Below are positions 1-7,805 of a DNA stretch of 44,010 nt, in pieces. The position numbers were made by a program, and so were the translations under genes. The stretch comes from Candidatus Nanopelagicales bacterium (GTDB lineage Bacteria; Actinomycetota; Actinomycetes; S36-B12): positions 1-44,010 of the forward strand of contig JAQTXL010000003.1 in assembly GCA_028688835.1 (NCBI GenBank). The letters run 5' to 3'. The notes under the pieces are model-generated. The model saw nothing but the letters and a program-made list of their open reading frames with translations. It did not search any database and was not told where the DNA came from. Within the stretch, counting starts at the first letter, position 1, and every line of letters begins with the position of its first letter.

Positions 1-72
1 AAGCGCCCAGCGCTGTCCATAGAAGTCAATAGACCCAGCTTCAGTCACTCCGATACCGGGGCCAGAAACGAA

Positions 73-246
73 CAAGGCCCCCCGTGAGGAGGGCCTTGCC
101 ATGCGAACTTTCGTAGCGGGGAGAAACAGAGGATGCACGATCACCGGGTTGCGAGGTCAGCAGGTTCCCCTCACAAACGATCAACTCTGCACCCCCTTCT
201 GCACTCCCCAGGGGGTGCAGGTCTGCACCCACCCCGCTGACTTTCA
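73..246 (+). repeat. Dispersed repeat, copy 1
   Basis: First of four full copies of a dispersed element. It opens with a hairpin (CAAGGCCC at 73-80 pairing with GGGCCTTG at 91-98). The core starts GTAGCGGGGAGAAAC at 113, followed by GTGCA/TGCAC hairpins (CTGCACCCCC pairing with GGGGGTGCAG) and the closing box CCGCTGACTTT. It lies 55 bases beyond the stop codon of the minus-strand AhpD-like gene, so it would form that gene's 3' UTR. Its middle part resembles copy 4 more than copies 2 and 3. Bases 1-72 hold nothing I can name. Confidence 0.85.
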
Positions 247-301
247 CAAACTCACGAACGAGCACCTTGGGCTTCAACGTTGCCTTGGATCGCCATGGTA
301 G

Positions 302-844
302 TCACGCGCTAGGTTGCGTATGAAAGATGTGCGACGTGTAGTTCGTGATGGTCTTCATCGAAATCGCCAGAATGATGTAGAGGACCTGCTGCTCGGTGTA
401 ACCAGCGTCAAGGAAGCGACGGGAATCCTCACTTGTGGGCAGGCCGCGCGTGGCGACCATAGTCCGCACGAAAGACACAAGACTCTGGAGCCTGACGTCG
501 TCCAGCTGGCGCTGGTCCATGACCGCCGCGATGGTCTCCTCGGGTACCTGTGCTGATCTGGCCCCGGCACTGTGCGCCCACGTGCAGTATGTGCATCCGT
601 TGAACCTGCTGATCTCCAGCATGATCAGCTGCTGCTCGGCGGGAGTGAATCCGGACTCTTTCGCAAAGGATCGGTAGCCACTCGTGTAGGCCTCCAGCAG
701 TCCTGGCGCGTTGGCCATCTGTGCGTACAGCGCCGATACGGCCCCGGACTTCCCGGTCACCCGAGTGATGAGGTCCGCGATGACTGGATCCTCGTCCTGA
801 GCGGTTCGTGATGGCAGATTGGACTTGTACTCGGCGTAGGTCAT
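302..844 (-). CDS. AhpD-like carboxymuconolactone decarboxylase family protein
   Basis: This is a 180-residue protein of the AhpD/CMD fold. The redox signature CTYCTWAHS (Cys-x-x-Cys-x3-His) sits mid-protein, about 14 residues after an E-Q-Q-L-I-M-L helix, as in alkylhydroperoxidase-type members. The likely role is thiol-dependent peroxide or alkylhydroperoxide reduction in the cytoplasm; the substrate cannot be read from sequence. The frame is open 31 codons further upstream, but I chose the ATG at 844 because AAGGAG lies about eight bases before it and the family normally begins here. The gene stands alone with a dispersed repeat just past its stop. The setting near a thioredoxin reductase fits a peroxide-defence role. 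The family assignment is firm; the substrate is inferred. Confidence 0.85.
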   Translation of the reverse strand: MTYAEYKSNLPSRTAQDEDPVIADLITRVTGKSGAVSALYAQMANAPGLLEAYTSGYRSFAKESGFTPAEQQLIMLEISRFNGCTYCTWAHSAGARSAQVPEETIAAVMDQRQLDDVRLQSLVSFVRTMVATRGLPTSEDSRRFLDAGYTEQQVLYIILAISMKTITNYTSHIFHTQPSA

Positions 845-952
845 GGGTGATCTCCTTCTTCCCTTTGGCACAGGTGTAACCCCGTGGGAGTCACAGTGCA
901 TTCCCACGGGCCAGCGGGCAGCCGATGTCGTGCTCAAGCAGCAGGATTCGAC

Positions 953-1666
953 TCACGCTCGAGTTCCACGATCCACGATCCACGATCCACGATCCACGAT
1001 CCACGACGATGGGAATTGCGGTTCGGGAAGCCCCAAGCGCGTGAACACCTGACCTGGAATCCCTATATCAGCAACGAGCAGCGTCCCCGTCGATGCACTC
1101 TCGGCCAGTCCCCGTTTGGGGGCCGCCAGGGTGAGTGTCGCGTCTGCGGTCACATGGACGCGGCTCACGGTGCCCGCTGCCGCGGAGAAGCCAGTGGGGA
1201 CGTCGAGGGCTAGTACCGGCGCGCCTGACGTTGCCATCCACTTGATGATCGATGTGAGGTGTTCGTCGGGCTCGGTGTGAAGCGAGTAGCCGACCATGGC
1301 ATCGATGACAAGATCCGCAGCCTGAGGCGGCTCGGTCGGGGCGTGGACGTCAATGCCCATGGCCAGGAGGGTCGCGCGCTGGTGGGCACCGGCGGTGGTC
1401 AGGTTTGATGTATCGGACGTGAGATGCACATGCACGTGCACGCCCTGGCCAGTGAGGTGACGGGCAGCTGCCATGCCGCCGCCGCCGTTGCCACCTGAGC
1501 CGGCAAGCACCACGGCCGTCCTGGGCTTGAAGAGTTGGATCGCCGCCTGGGCCAGGCTCCGGCCGGCGTTCTCCATCATCTGGAGCAGCGAGACGCCGAA
1601 ATCATTGATCGCAACGCGGTCGATTTTGCGCATCTGGGCCTGGTCGACGTGGGGCCAGGACTGCAC
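953..1666 (-). CDS. nnrE: NAD(P)H-hydrate epimerase (YjeF N-domain)
   Basis: This 237-residue protein matches the YjeF N-terminal domain, which epimerises damaged NAD(P)H hydrates (R- to S-NAD(P)HX) in nicotinamide nucleotide repair. Visible motifs are MENAGR near residue 31, the glycine-rich loop GSGGNGGGG, the acidic active-site segment VIDAMVGYSL, and LALDVPTGF. The partner dehydratase domain (YjeF C) is absent, so this is a stand-alone epimerase. The start is a GTG at 1666; MRKIDRVAI shortly after it aligns with the usual N terminus. The extreme C terminus is made of a 7-bp tandem repeat (WIVDRG twice) beyond the conserved domain and is probably dispensable. It lies 72 bases downstream of the thioredoxin reductase fusion gene on the same strand. 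Confidence 0.85.
   Translation of the reverse strand: MQSWPHVDQAQMRKIDRVAINDFGVSLLQMMENAGRSLAQAAIQLFKPRTAVVLAGSGGNGGGGMAAARHLTGQGVHVHVHLTSDTSNLTTAGAHQRATLLAMGIDVHAPTEPPQAADLVIDAMVGYSLHTEPDEHLTSIIKWMATSGAPVLALDVPTGFSAAAGTVSRVHVTADATLTLAAPKRGLAESASTGTLLVADIGIPGQVFTRLGLPEPQFPSSWIVDRGSWIVDRGTRA
966..1006. repeat. 7-bp tandem repeat (CCACGAT)n
   Basis: Five exact copies of CCACGAT plus a partial sixth lie inside the 3' end of the NAD(P)HX epimerase gene. On the coding strand they give a repeated WIVDRG peptide at the C terminus. Seven is not a multiple of three, so gain or loss of a unit would shift the frame of the last residues and move the stop codon. Confidence 0.95.
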
Positions 1667-1738
1667 AGACGAGAGGGGAACGGTGCGCCGAGGATCCTGC
1701 CGCCTTGACGTGCGATGGTGGCGTGCGTCCCGATCGAC

Positions 1739-2938
1739 CTAAGCATGCCCGCCGACCTCGCTGAGGTGGTAACGCACTTGCAGGGCAACTGCGGCCCCTT
1801 CACCCACCGAGGCCGCGAGCTGCTTGGTGGACCCTGCGCGGAGGTCACCTGCCGCAAAGACCCCGGGCACGGAAGTCGCCATCGTGCGGTCCGTGACGAC
1901 GAATCCGCGCTCATCGAGATCCACCATGCCCGCAACCATCTCGCTGTTGGGCTGCATACCGATGAACACGAAGGCTGCATCTGCGGCGTGGAAGGTCTCG
2001 GTGCCATCGGGTCCGCGAAGCTGCAGTGCCGCCAGCTTCCCGCTTGGCAGGGAGCTGAAGCTCACGACGTCGGTGTGCGCGAGCACCGTCATGCGCGGAT
2101 GATCAGCGACCTTGGCCTGCAGGATTCGCGATGCCCTGGTGGCGCCGGATCGATCGATGATGGTGACGTGGTTGGCGAACTTGGTGAGGAACAGTCCCTC
2201 CTCGAGTCCGGAGTTGCCCGCTCCCAGGACCACAACCTCGCCGGCTCCACGGTAGAAGGGCCCGTCGCAGGTGGCGCAGAAGTGCACGCCGGCGCCGATG
2301 AGGTCGGCCTCGCCCGGGGCTTCGGTCCGTCGATACGTCGAGCCCATGGCCAGGATCACGGCCCCGCAGTGCACGACTTGACCCGTGGACAGCGTGACGA
2401 CGGATGCTCCACCCTCTGTGGTCAGGCCCACCACGGACACGGCCGTCAGCAGTTCCACGCTGTAACGGCGGGCCTGCTGGGCGAATCGGTCGGCGAGATC
2501 GGCGCCGGAGATGCCGTCCGGGAATCCGGGGTAGTTGTCCAGGCGCTCGGTGACCCCGGCCTGTCCGCCCAGCGCAGAGCGCTCCACGATGAGGGTCCGC
2601 AGGTCCTCACGTGCGGTGTAGATGGCGGCCGTGAGGCCCGCCGGACCGCCCCCAATGATGACAACGTCGTACGTGGACTGCACGGCAGCCCGCGCCAGCC
2701 CCAACTTCTCAGCCAGTTCCTCGTCGCTGGGCTCGGCCAGGTGACTGCCGTCGGGGAACACGATGGTTGGGATGACCTGTCTGCCCTCGTTCAGCCGCAA
2801 GACCTCCTGCAGCTCATCAGGGCTGGCCTCGAGGTCCACGTATGTGTAGGCGACGCGCTGGTCAGCCAGGAACGCCTTGCTTCGGCGGCAGTCAGGACAC
2901 CATGCCGCCCCGTACAGGGTGATCTCGGGTTCGCTCAT
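1739..2938 (-). CDS. trxB: Glutaredoxin-thioredoxin reductase fusion
   Basis: A 399-residue two-domain flavoprotein. Residues 1 to about 80 form a glutaredoxin/mycoredoxin-like domain with active site WCPDC and a VIPTIVF cis-proline strand. The remainder is a thioredoxin reductase: FAD-binding GGGPAGL, the redox-active CATCDGPF, the NAD(P)H-binding GAGNSGLE, and the C-terminal FAD motif GDLRAGSTKQ followed by AASVGEGA. NAD(P)H electrons would pass via FAD and the CATC dithiol to the fused CPDC disulfide, making a self-contained disulfide reductase. It heads the nnrE pair and follows lspA with six bases between. Similar fusions are known in actinobacteria. Confidence in the domains is high; the physiological partner is inferred. 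Confidence 0.9.
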   Translation of the reverse strand: MSEPEITLYGAAWCPDCRRSKAFLADQRVAYTYVDLEASPDELQEVLRLNEGRQVIPTIVFPDGSHLAEPSDEELAEKLGLARAAVQSTYDVVIIGGGPAGLTAAIYTAREDLRTLIVERSALGGQAGVTERLDNYPGFPDGISGADLADRFAQQARRYSVELLTAVSVVGLTTEGGASVVTLSTGQVVHCGAVILAMGSTYRRTEAPGEADLIGAGVHFCATCDGPFYRGAGEVVVLGAGNSGLEEGLFLTKFANHVTIIDRSGATRASRILQAKVADHPRMTVLAHTDVVSFSSLPSGKLAALQLRGPDGTETFHAADAAFVFIGMQPNSEMVAGMVDLDERGFVVTDRTMATSVPGVFAAGDLRAGSTKQLAASVGEGAAVALQVRYHLSEVGGHA

Positions 2939-2944
2939 GCTTGG

Positions 2945-3475
2945 TCAACCCACTGCAGCCGCCTCATCATTCCCTTCGGCATCAGTGCGCGGCTCACGGT
3001 TCGTTCCCGCCCGTGGTCTCCTGCCTGACCTGATGAGCTGCACGATGACGATAACGGCTCCGACCCGGATCGCGAGGTCAGCCACGTTGAAGGCAGCTGG
3101 GTAGCCGGGCACGGTGATCCAGTCGATGGCGCCCTCCGACCGCCCTAGCGGGAGCCGGTTCAAGATGTTGCCCACGGCACCACCGATGATCAAGCCGCCT
3201 GCCAGCACGTGCATCGCGGTGTCCGCCCACCTCACGGCTCCAAACAGGATGACGCCCAGCATCGTCAGACTCAAGGCGAGCGCCAGCATCGGTCGCCCCT
3301 CGAGTATTCCGAAGGAAACCCCTGTGTTGATCCGCACGCCGCCACGGTGCACTGCGATCGCCTTGGTCGCTTCGTCGACGACGACCACGACTAGGGCAAG
3401 CGCAGCCATGGCAAGCCGAGCCTGTCGCGGGCCGCCGCAGCCTGAGCGCCACGGCCGTGCTCGTGAGGCGATCAC
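2945..3475 (-). CDS. lspA: Lipoprotein signal peptidase (signal peptidase II)
   Basis: This 176-residue membrane aspartic protease removes signal peptides from diacylglyceryl-modified prolipoproteins. Four hydrophobic segments are visible. Conserved LspA signatures are DEATKAIA after the first segment, NTGVSFG, GGAVGNILNRL with the first catalytic Asp region AIDWI, and FNVADLAIRVGAV with the second catalytic Asp. The C-terminal tail (after RSGRRPRAG) is hydrophilic and variable. The start overlaps the end of the upstream CDP-alcohol phosphotransferase by four bases, so the two are translationally coupled. Several lipoproteins are encoded in this window (TlpA-like, multicopper oxidase, BNR protein), but lspA normally stands elsewhere, so a second genomic copy is possible. 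Confidence 0.85.
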   Translation of the reverse strand: MIASRARPWRSGCGGPRQARLAMAALALVVVVVDEATKAIAVHRGGVRINTGVSFGILEGRPMLALALSLTMLGVILFGAVRWADTAMHVLAGGLIIGGAVGNILNRLPLGRSEGAIDWITVPGYPAAFNVADLAIRVGAVIVIVQLIRSGRRPRAGTNREPRTDAEGNDEAAAVG

Positions 3476-4086
3476 GCCAGTGCCCGGTATCCGACGACGA
3501 GGCGTGCCACTGCGCTGGCCAGGACTACACAGGCCCAGGCCCAGGCGATGGCGTCAGCAGCACCGGGCATCAGACACCAGAGGCTGTGGACGGCGATCGT
3601 CTCCGTGCCCTCGGCGATCCCGCCCAGGAAGGACAGCGAACGCCCGTCATCAATCTGCCGACCTGTGCGCTCGGCGATGGACGAGTACGCCAAGAACGCC
3701 GAGCCATTCACGTAGTAGCCCAGCAGGACGAACATGAATGGCAGCAGCGATTGCCCTGAGCCGACGCCGACGCCGACGCCGATCACGAAGGCCCCGTACA
3801 CGATGAAATCGGCGGTGATGTCCAGAAAGCCGCCTGCGGCTTGAGGCGGTGCCTCAGTTGCGCGACGCCTCGCGAGGGCGCCATCCAGTCCATCGGCAAC
3901 CCGTGACGCCAGCCAGAGCACGAGCGCGAGCCACCAGTGCGCTCCGGCTGCGCTGACAGCGGCCGAGACGCCCAGTACGAGCCCAAGGAGAGTGAGCCGA
4001 TTGGGGGTGACTGCAGATCGGTCGACCACCGCCGCTAGCCGGTCGACGGGCGTCCGCATCGCTCTTCGGGCCACCGTGTCAAGCAT
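3472..4086 (-). CDS. CDP-alcohol phosphatidyltransferase family membrane protein
   Basis: A 204-residue integral membrane enzyme of the CDP-alcohol phosphotransferase family, which joins CDP-linked diacylglycerol (or a similar donor) to an alcohol in phospholipid synthesis. The signature is present as DGLDGALAR followed by G-G-F-L-D-I-T-A-D, that is DG-x2-AR ... G-x3-D-x3-D. The gap between AR and G is 11 residues, longer than the usual eight. The frame is open upstream, but the sequence there is arginine- and serine-rich without family features, so I placed the start at ATG 4086, which overlaps the end of the TVP38 gene by eight bases (ATGCTTGA). The acceptor alcohol cannot be predicted. Confidence 0.75.
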   Translation of the reverse strand: MLDTVARRAMRTPVDRLAAVVDRSAVTPNRLTLLGLVLGVSAAVSAAGAHWWLALVLWLASRVADGLDGALARRRATEAPPQAAGGFLDITADFIVYGAFVIGVGVGVGSGQSLLPFMFVLLGYYVNGSAFLAYSSIAERTGRQIDDGRSLSFLGGIAEGTETIAVHSLWCLMPGAADAIAWAWACVVLASAVARLVVGYRALA

Positions 4087-4828
4087 CAAGGCCTCCGTCT
4101 GGAGCCCCAGCCGCGACACGCGCCTTGCGGCGGAGCGCGACGGCAATGCCTGCCAGCGACAGCACCCCAAAGGTAGTCGCTGCCACGACGAACTCCCAGG
4201 ACCCCGGCTGGCGCCCAAAGGCGCCGAGGGCAACGTAGGCGGCGGTTCCCGGCAGGATTCCGATGAGCGTGCCAAGTGAGTAGGCGAGGACGCCGATGGA
4301 TGTCAGGCCGGCTGCGTAGTTGATCACGGTGAAGGGAATCACCGGAATCAGGCGCACGAGCACGATCGCCGACATGCCGAATCGAACGATGAGTGCATCA
4401 AGGCGCTTCAGGTGCCGACCGGCCATTCGTTCGACTGCGTCACGGCCCAAGAATCGTCCGAAGACGAAGGCAAGCAAGGCGCCGACCATGGCAGCCGCGA
4501 TGACGATCGCGATCGCCGGCCAGAACCCGTACACGAGTCCGGCAGCGGCGCTGAGTGCCCCTTTGGGCAGGACCAGCAGCGTGCTCGCCGCGTAGAGCAC
4601 GACGAACAGCACGATGCCTCCACCGCCCATGTCCTGGACCTGGGCGCGCACAGCATCGATATCAGGCACACCAAGACGCAGGGCGACGACCACGCCAGCC
4701 AGCAGCAGTGACAACAGCAGCGAGAAGCGCACCCACACGCTTGCTCCGGAGCCTGCCACGCGCCTCATTTCGATCGTTGGACGTGATGGGAAGGCTTTGA
4801 CGCCGTCGATGTGTTCCCGACCTGACAA
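4079..4828 (-). CDS. TVP38/TMEM64 (DedA-like) membrane protein
   Basis: A 249-residue polytopic membrane protein of the TVP38/TMEM64 (VTT/SNARE-associated) family. An N-terminal transmembrane helix is followed by the re-entrant core: FGRFLGRD, the arginine-containing RLIPVIPFTVINYAAGL stretch, and GTLIGILPGTAAYVALG. Family members are thought to act as lipid scramblases or transporters in membrane homeostasis. It heads a tightly overlapping run with the CDP-alcohol phosphotransferase and lspA (overlaps of eight and four bases), suggesting a membrane-lipid operon. The start could be ATG 4828 or the internal MRRVAG at 4768. It is divergent from the ABC substrate-binding gene, with 21 bases between. 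Confidence 0.8.
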   Translation of the reverse strand: MSGREHIDGVKAFPSRPTIEMRRVAGSGASVWVRFSLLLSLLLAGVVVALRLGVPDIDAVRAQVQDMGGGGIVLFVVLYAASTLLVLPKGALSAAAGLVYGFWPAIAIVIAAAMVGALLAFVFGRFLGRDAVERMAGRHLKRLDALIVRFGMSAIVLVRLIPVIPFTVINYAAGLTSIGVLAYSLGTLIGILPGTAAYVALGAFGRQPGSWEFVVAATTFGVLSLAGIAVALRRKARVAAGAPDGGLDA

Positions 4829-4849
4829 CGGAATTCTCCGAGGGAGGAA

Positions 4850-6118
4850 ATGATGCGCAGTCGTCGCCCACGACGAAGGCTCAGCAATGCGGGACTGGGC
4901 CTGGTCGCTCTTGCGGTTGCCATCATCGTGGCGTCAGCCACCCTGGCGCCGGTAGCATTCGCAGCGCCGACGCCTCAGGCAAGCGCCTGGGCGAATATCG
5001 AGCGGACGGCCCGGGGACAGACGGTGTCCCTGTGGATGTGGGGAGGCGACCCTCAGGGAAATGCCTACGTCGACAACGTCCTCACTGCGGCGGCCGCAAA
5101 GCTGGGGGTAACCCTCGCCCGTGTGCCCATAGCCGACACCAAGGACGCCTTGAATCGCGTGCTTGCCGAGCACCAGGCTGGGCGCACCGACGGATCCGTG
5201 GATCTGATCTGGGTCAATGGCGATAACTTCCGCACTGGCGTCCAGGCGGGAATCTGGAAATGCGGTTGGGCCGATGCCCTTCCGAACATCGCATACACGG
5301 CTCCCGGTGATCCACTGCTGGCAAGCGACTTCGGCACGCCCGTGCGAGGTTGCGAATCCCCCTGGCACAAGGCCCAGTTCACCTTCGCCTACAACGCCGC
5401 TCGCGTCGCGAACCCACCCACCACGATGCCCGCACTCATGACGTGGGTCCGCGAGCACCCGGGCCGATTCACCTACCCTGCACCGCCCGACTTCACCGGC
5501 TCCGTGTTCATGCGCGAAGCGCTCTACGCGACATCAGGCGGCTACGCCAACGTCCCAGCATCATTCACCCAGTCGGCCTACGACCGACTCACACCCGCGC
5601 TGTGGACCACCCTCAAGAGGCTGCGCCCGGCACTGTGGCGCGCCGGGCAGACCTACCCCAAGGACTCAACCCAACTGGATCAGCTCTTCGCAAGCGGTCA
5701 GGTGGACTTCACCATGACCTACGGCCCCGCAACACTGACGGCGCTCGTAGCCAAGGGCACATTTCCCAGGACCACCAAGGTGCTCACCCTCAAGGAAGGA
5801 ACAGTCGGCAACGCGAGCTTCCTGGCCATTCCGACCACCTCAGCGCACTTCGCCGCAGCCCAGGTCGTCGCGAATCTTGCCCTCTCGCCTGAACAGCAAG
5901 CGATCAAGGCCGACCCCCGCGCCTGGGGTCAATTCACCGTGCTTGACGTGAAACACCTTCCCCCAGCACAGGCGCAAGCCTTCGCGAACCTCCCAAAGTC
6001 GAACGTGGTGCCGACGTACCCGGTGCTGGCACGGCACGCCAATCCCGAGCTCTCGGCCTCGTGGATTCCCAAGCTCGACGACGGATGGCGGCGTCAGGTC
6101 CTCACGGGCGGCGAATGA
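4850..6118 (+). CDS. YnjB-like ABC transporter substrate-binding protein
   Basis: A 422-residue secreted solute-binding protein. It starts with a long Arg-rich n-region, a hydrophobic core and an AFAAP signal-peptidase I site, so it is probably exported; there is no lipobox cysteine. The mature part begins WANIERTARGQTVSLWMWGG and has the type-2 periplasmic binding layout (VDLIWVNGDNF, WHKAQFTFAYN, DFTMTYGPA), most like the YnjB group (COG4134). The substrate is unknown. The ATG follows GGAGG (GAGGGAGGAAATG). The stop codon overlaps the next gene (ATGA), so the four genes 4850-8902 form one operon and one importer. Confidence 0.85.
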   Translation: MMRSRRPRRRLSNAGLGLVALAVAIIVASATLAPVAFAAPTPQASAWANIERTARGQTVSLWMWGGDPQGNAYVDNVLTAAAAKLGVTLARVPIADTKDALNRVLAEHQAGRTDGSVDLIWVNGDNFRTGVQAGIWKCGWADALPNIAYTAPGDPLLASDFGTPVRGCESPWHKAQFTFAYNAARVANPPTTMPALMTWVREHPGRFTYPAPPDFTGSVFMREALYATSGGYANVPASFTQSAYDRLTPALWTTLKRLRPALWRAGQTYPKDSTQLDQLFASGQVDFTMTYGPATLTALVAKGTFPRTTKVLTLKEGTVGNASFLAIPTTSAHFAAAQVVANLALSPEQQAIKADPRAWGQFTVLDVKHLPPAQAQAFANLPKSNVVPTYPVLARHANPELSASWIPKLDDGWRRQVLTGGE

Positions 6119-6951
6119 AGCGCTTCGTCCTGCTCATCCTGCCTGCAGCTGTCCCCACAGCTCTTGTCCTGGGCGCCGCTGTGACCATGGGTGTCGCACA
6201 AAGCATGGGGCTGACGCCCGTGGCCGGTGGCCCACAGTCCAGCCTCGATGCCTACAGCGCAGTGGCCTCGAGTGGCGAGCTTGCGCCAGCAGTTGTCATC
6301 TCCCTTTCAATCGCCCTGGTGGCCACCGCAATTGCCATCGCTGTCGGCTTCACCACCGCCCTGGCCATGACCACCACCCGGTTCGGGAGCAAGGTGTTGA
6401 AGGGACTGGCCATCAGCACGATCCCCATCCCCCACGTCATCGGTGCCGCAGCCATCGGGCTCCTGTTGGCCGACTCCGGCTGGCTGGCGCGACTGTTCGG
6501 ATCGACAGCAGGCAATTGGCCGCAATTCGTCGCTGGACCCTGGTGGGCAGCAACCATCATCGAATACGCATGGAAGGAATCCGCCTTCATCGCACTGGTC
6601 GTCGCGGCTACGCTCTCTCGCGATGCCGACGAGCTCGCCAAGACCGCAGCCGTGCTCGGAGCTGGGCCAGCAGCGCGCATGCGATACGTCACGATGCCGC
6701 TGGCGACCCCGGCATTGATCCTCGCTGGGACACTGTCGTTCGTCTACGCGCTCGGGTCCTTCGAGGTCCCGTGGCTCCTGGGACGCGCCTACCCAGAGCC
6801 ACTGCCCGTCCTGGCGTACCGCCTGTTCACGTCCACCGACCTTGAGGTGCGCCCACAGGCCTTCGCGGTGTCAATGGTGACGATGGCCATCGCGCTGGTG
6901 ATCGGCGTCAGCGCCCTGAGGCTCTTTCGTCGCCAGGTAGTCACAGCATGA
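6115..6951 (+). CDS. ABC transporter permease, YnjC N-half-like
   Basis: A 278-residue permease with about six transmembrane helices and a binding-protein-dependent transport loop: the EAA-type motif reads DELAKTAAVLGAGPAARMRYVTMPLATPALI, quoted only to about 30 residues from 6630 to 6720 in position terms. The ATG at 6115 overlaps the upstream stop by four bases; an in-frame extension to 6061 lies inside the binding-protein gene and was rejected. In Escherichia coli YnjC is a single double-length permease, whereas here the two halves are separate genes. It would pair with the 6948-7805 permease to form the membrane channel of the importer. Confidence 0.85.
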   Translation: MKRFVLLILPAAVPTALVLGAAVTMGVAQSMGLTPVAGGPQSSLDAYSAVASSGELAPAVVISLSIALVATAIAIAVGFTTALAMTTTRFGSKVLKGLAISTIPIPHVIGAAAIGLLLADSGWLARLFGSTAGNWPQFVAGPWWAATIIEYAWKESAFIALVVAATLSRDADELAKTAAVLGAGPAARMRYVTMPLATPALILAGTLSFVYALGSFEVPWLLGRAYPEPLPVLAYRLFTSTDLEVRPQAFAVSMVTMAIALVIGVSALRLFRRQVVTA

Positions 6952-7805
6952 ATCGACGTACGACGCGCGCGGCGGTGACAGCCACCGCAACCCAGTGGCT
7001 ACTGTCCGCCTGGTTCTTGCTCCCGATGATCCCTGTGATGCTGTGGGCTGTGGCACGAACTTGGCCCGCCCCACTGCCGCTGCCCAGTGATTGGGGCTTC
7101 AGTGGCTTCCTCGATGCCCTGCATGACAGTGCCACATCGGCGTTTGGAGCCTCGCTCATCCTCGGCACGCTCACTGCTGTGCTGGCGACCCCTGCCGGCG
7201 CGATGGCCGCCTACGCTCTGGCCTACGGACATCTGCGCGGTCATCGGTCCCTGTCAGTCCTGCTCATCGCACCTGCCTTCGTTCCTCCTTTCGTCATCGT
7301 GATGGGCCTGAACGTCACACTCTTGCGACTCCACGTCCCCTCACTGGCAGGAATATCACTAGTGCTCATGGTCACGGCGATCCCCTACACCACGTTTGTC
7401 ATGCGCTCGGCATTTGCCGGGTACGACGTGACCGTCGAGGACGAGGCCCGGATGCTCGGCGCAAGCACACGTGCCGTGTTGACACGCGTGCGACTGCCGC
7501 TACTGGCACCGGCTCTTGCCACGTCGGCCTTCCTTGCGTTCCTGGTCGGGTGGAGCGATTACATCGTCACCCTGCTCATCGGTGGAGGACAGTTCGTGAC
7601 CGTCCCGATCCGGATCGCCGCTGCAGCCTCGGGCACCGGCAATGAACCGGTGATCGCGGCGCTGTCGATCACTGCGGCAGCCCCCCCACTGCTGCTGCTG
7701 GTCACTGTCGGCCTGCTCTCGCGCCAACGCAGGCGCCGAAGGGCGTCCGCGAATCCAGTGACACACACGCCCGCTTATCTGACGGCAAGTGGTGCCCTGC
7801 GATGA
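6948..7805 (+). CDS. ABC transporter permease, YnjC C-half-like
   Basis: A 285-residue second permease subunit with a similar six-helix plan. The coupling loop is seen as DEARMLGASTRAVLTRVRLP, the EAA-like helix that docks on the ATPase. The gene overlaps both neighbours by four bases (ATGA at each junction). The C-terminal tail after the last helix is basic (RQRRRRRA) and cytoplasmic. Together with the previous gene it makes a heterodimeric membrane domain. Confidence 0.85.
   Translation: MNRRTTRAAVTATATQWLLSAWFLLPMIPVMLWAVARTWPAPLPLPSDWGFSGFLDALHDSATSAFGASLILGTLTAVLATPAGAMAAYALAYGHLRGHRSLSVLLIAPAFVPPFVIVMGLNVTLLRLHVPSLAGISLVLMVTAIPYTTFVMRSAFAGYDVTVEDEARMLGASTRAVLTRVRLPLLAPALATSAFLAFLVGWSDYIVTLLIGGGQFVTVPIRIAAAASGTGNEPVIAALSITAAAPPLLLLVTVGLLSRQRRRRRASANPVTHTPAYLTASGALR

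Noticed and set aside
113-246. Repeat as a REP element with RAYT transposase
   Set aside because: GTAG stands at the start of the core as in REPs, but no hairpin follows immediately and no RAYT/IS200-type transposase is in the window.
960-1010. CCACGAT repeats as a CRISPR array
   Set aside because: The units are seven bases, contiguous and without spacers.
1715-3028. Long plus-strand open frame opposite the glutaredoxin-TrxB gene
   Set aside because: It is the complement of a clear flavoprotein gene and has no family features, signal or ribosome-binding site.
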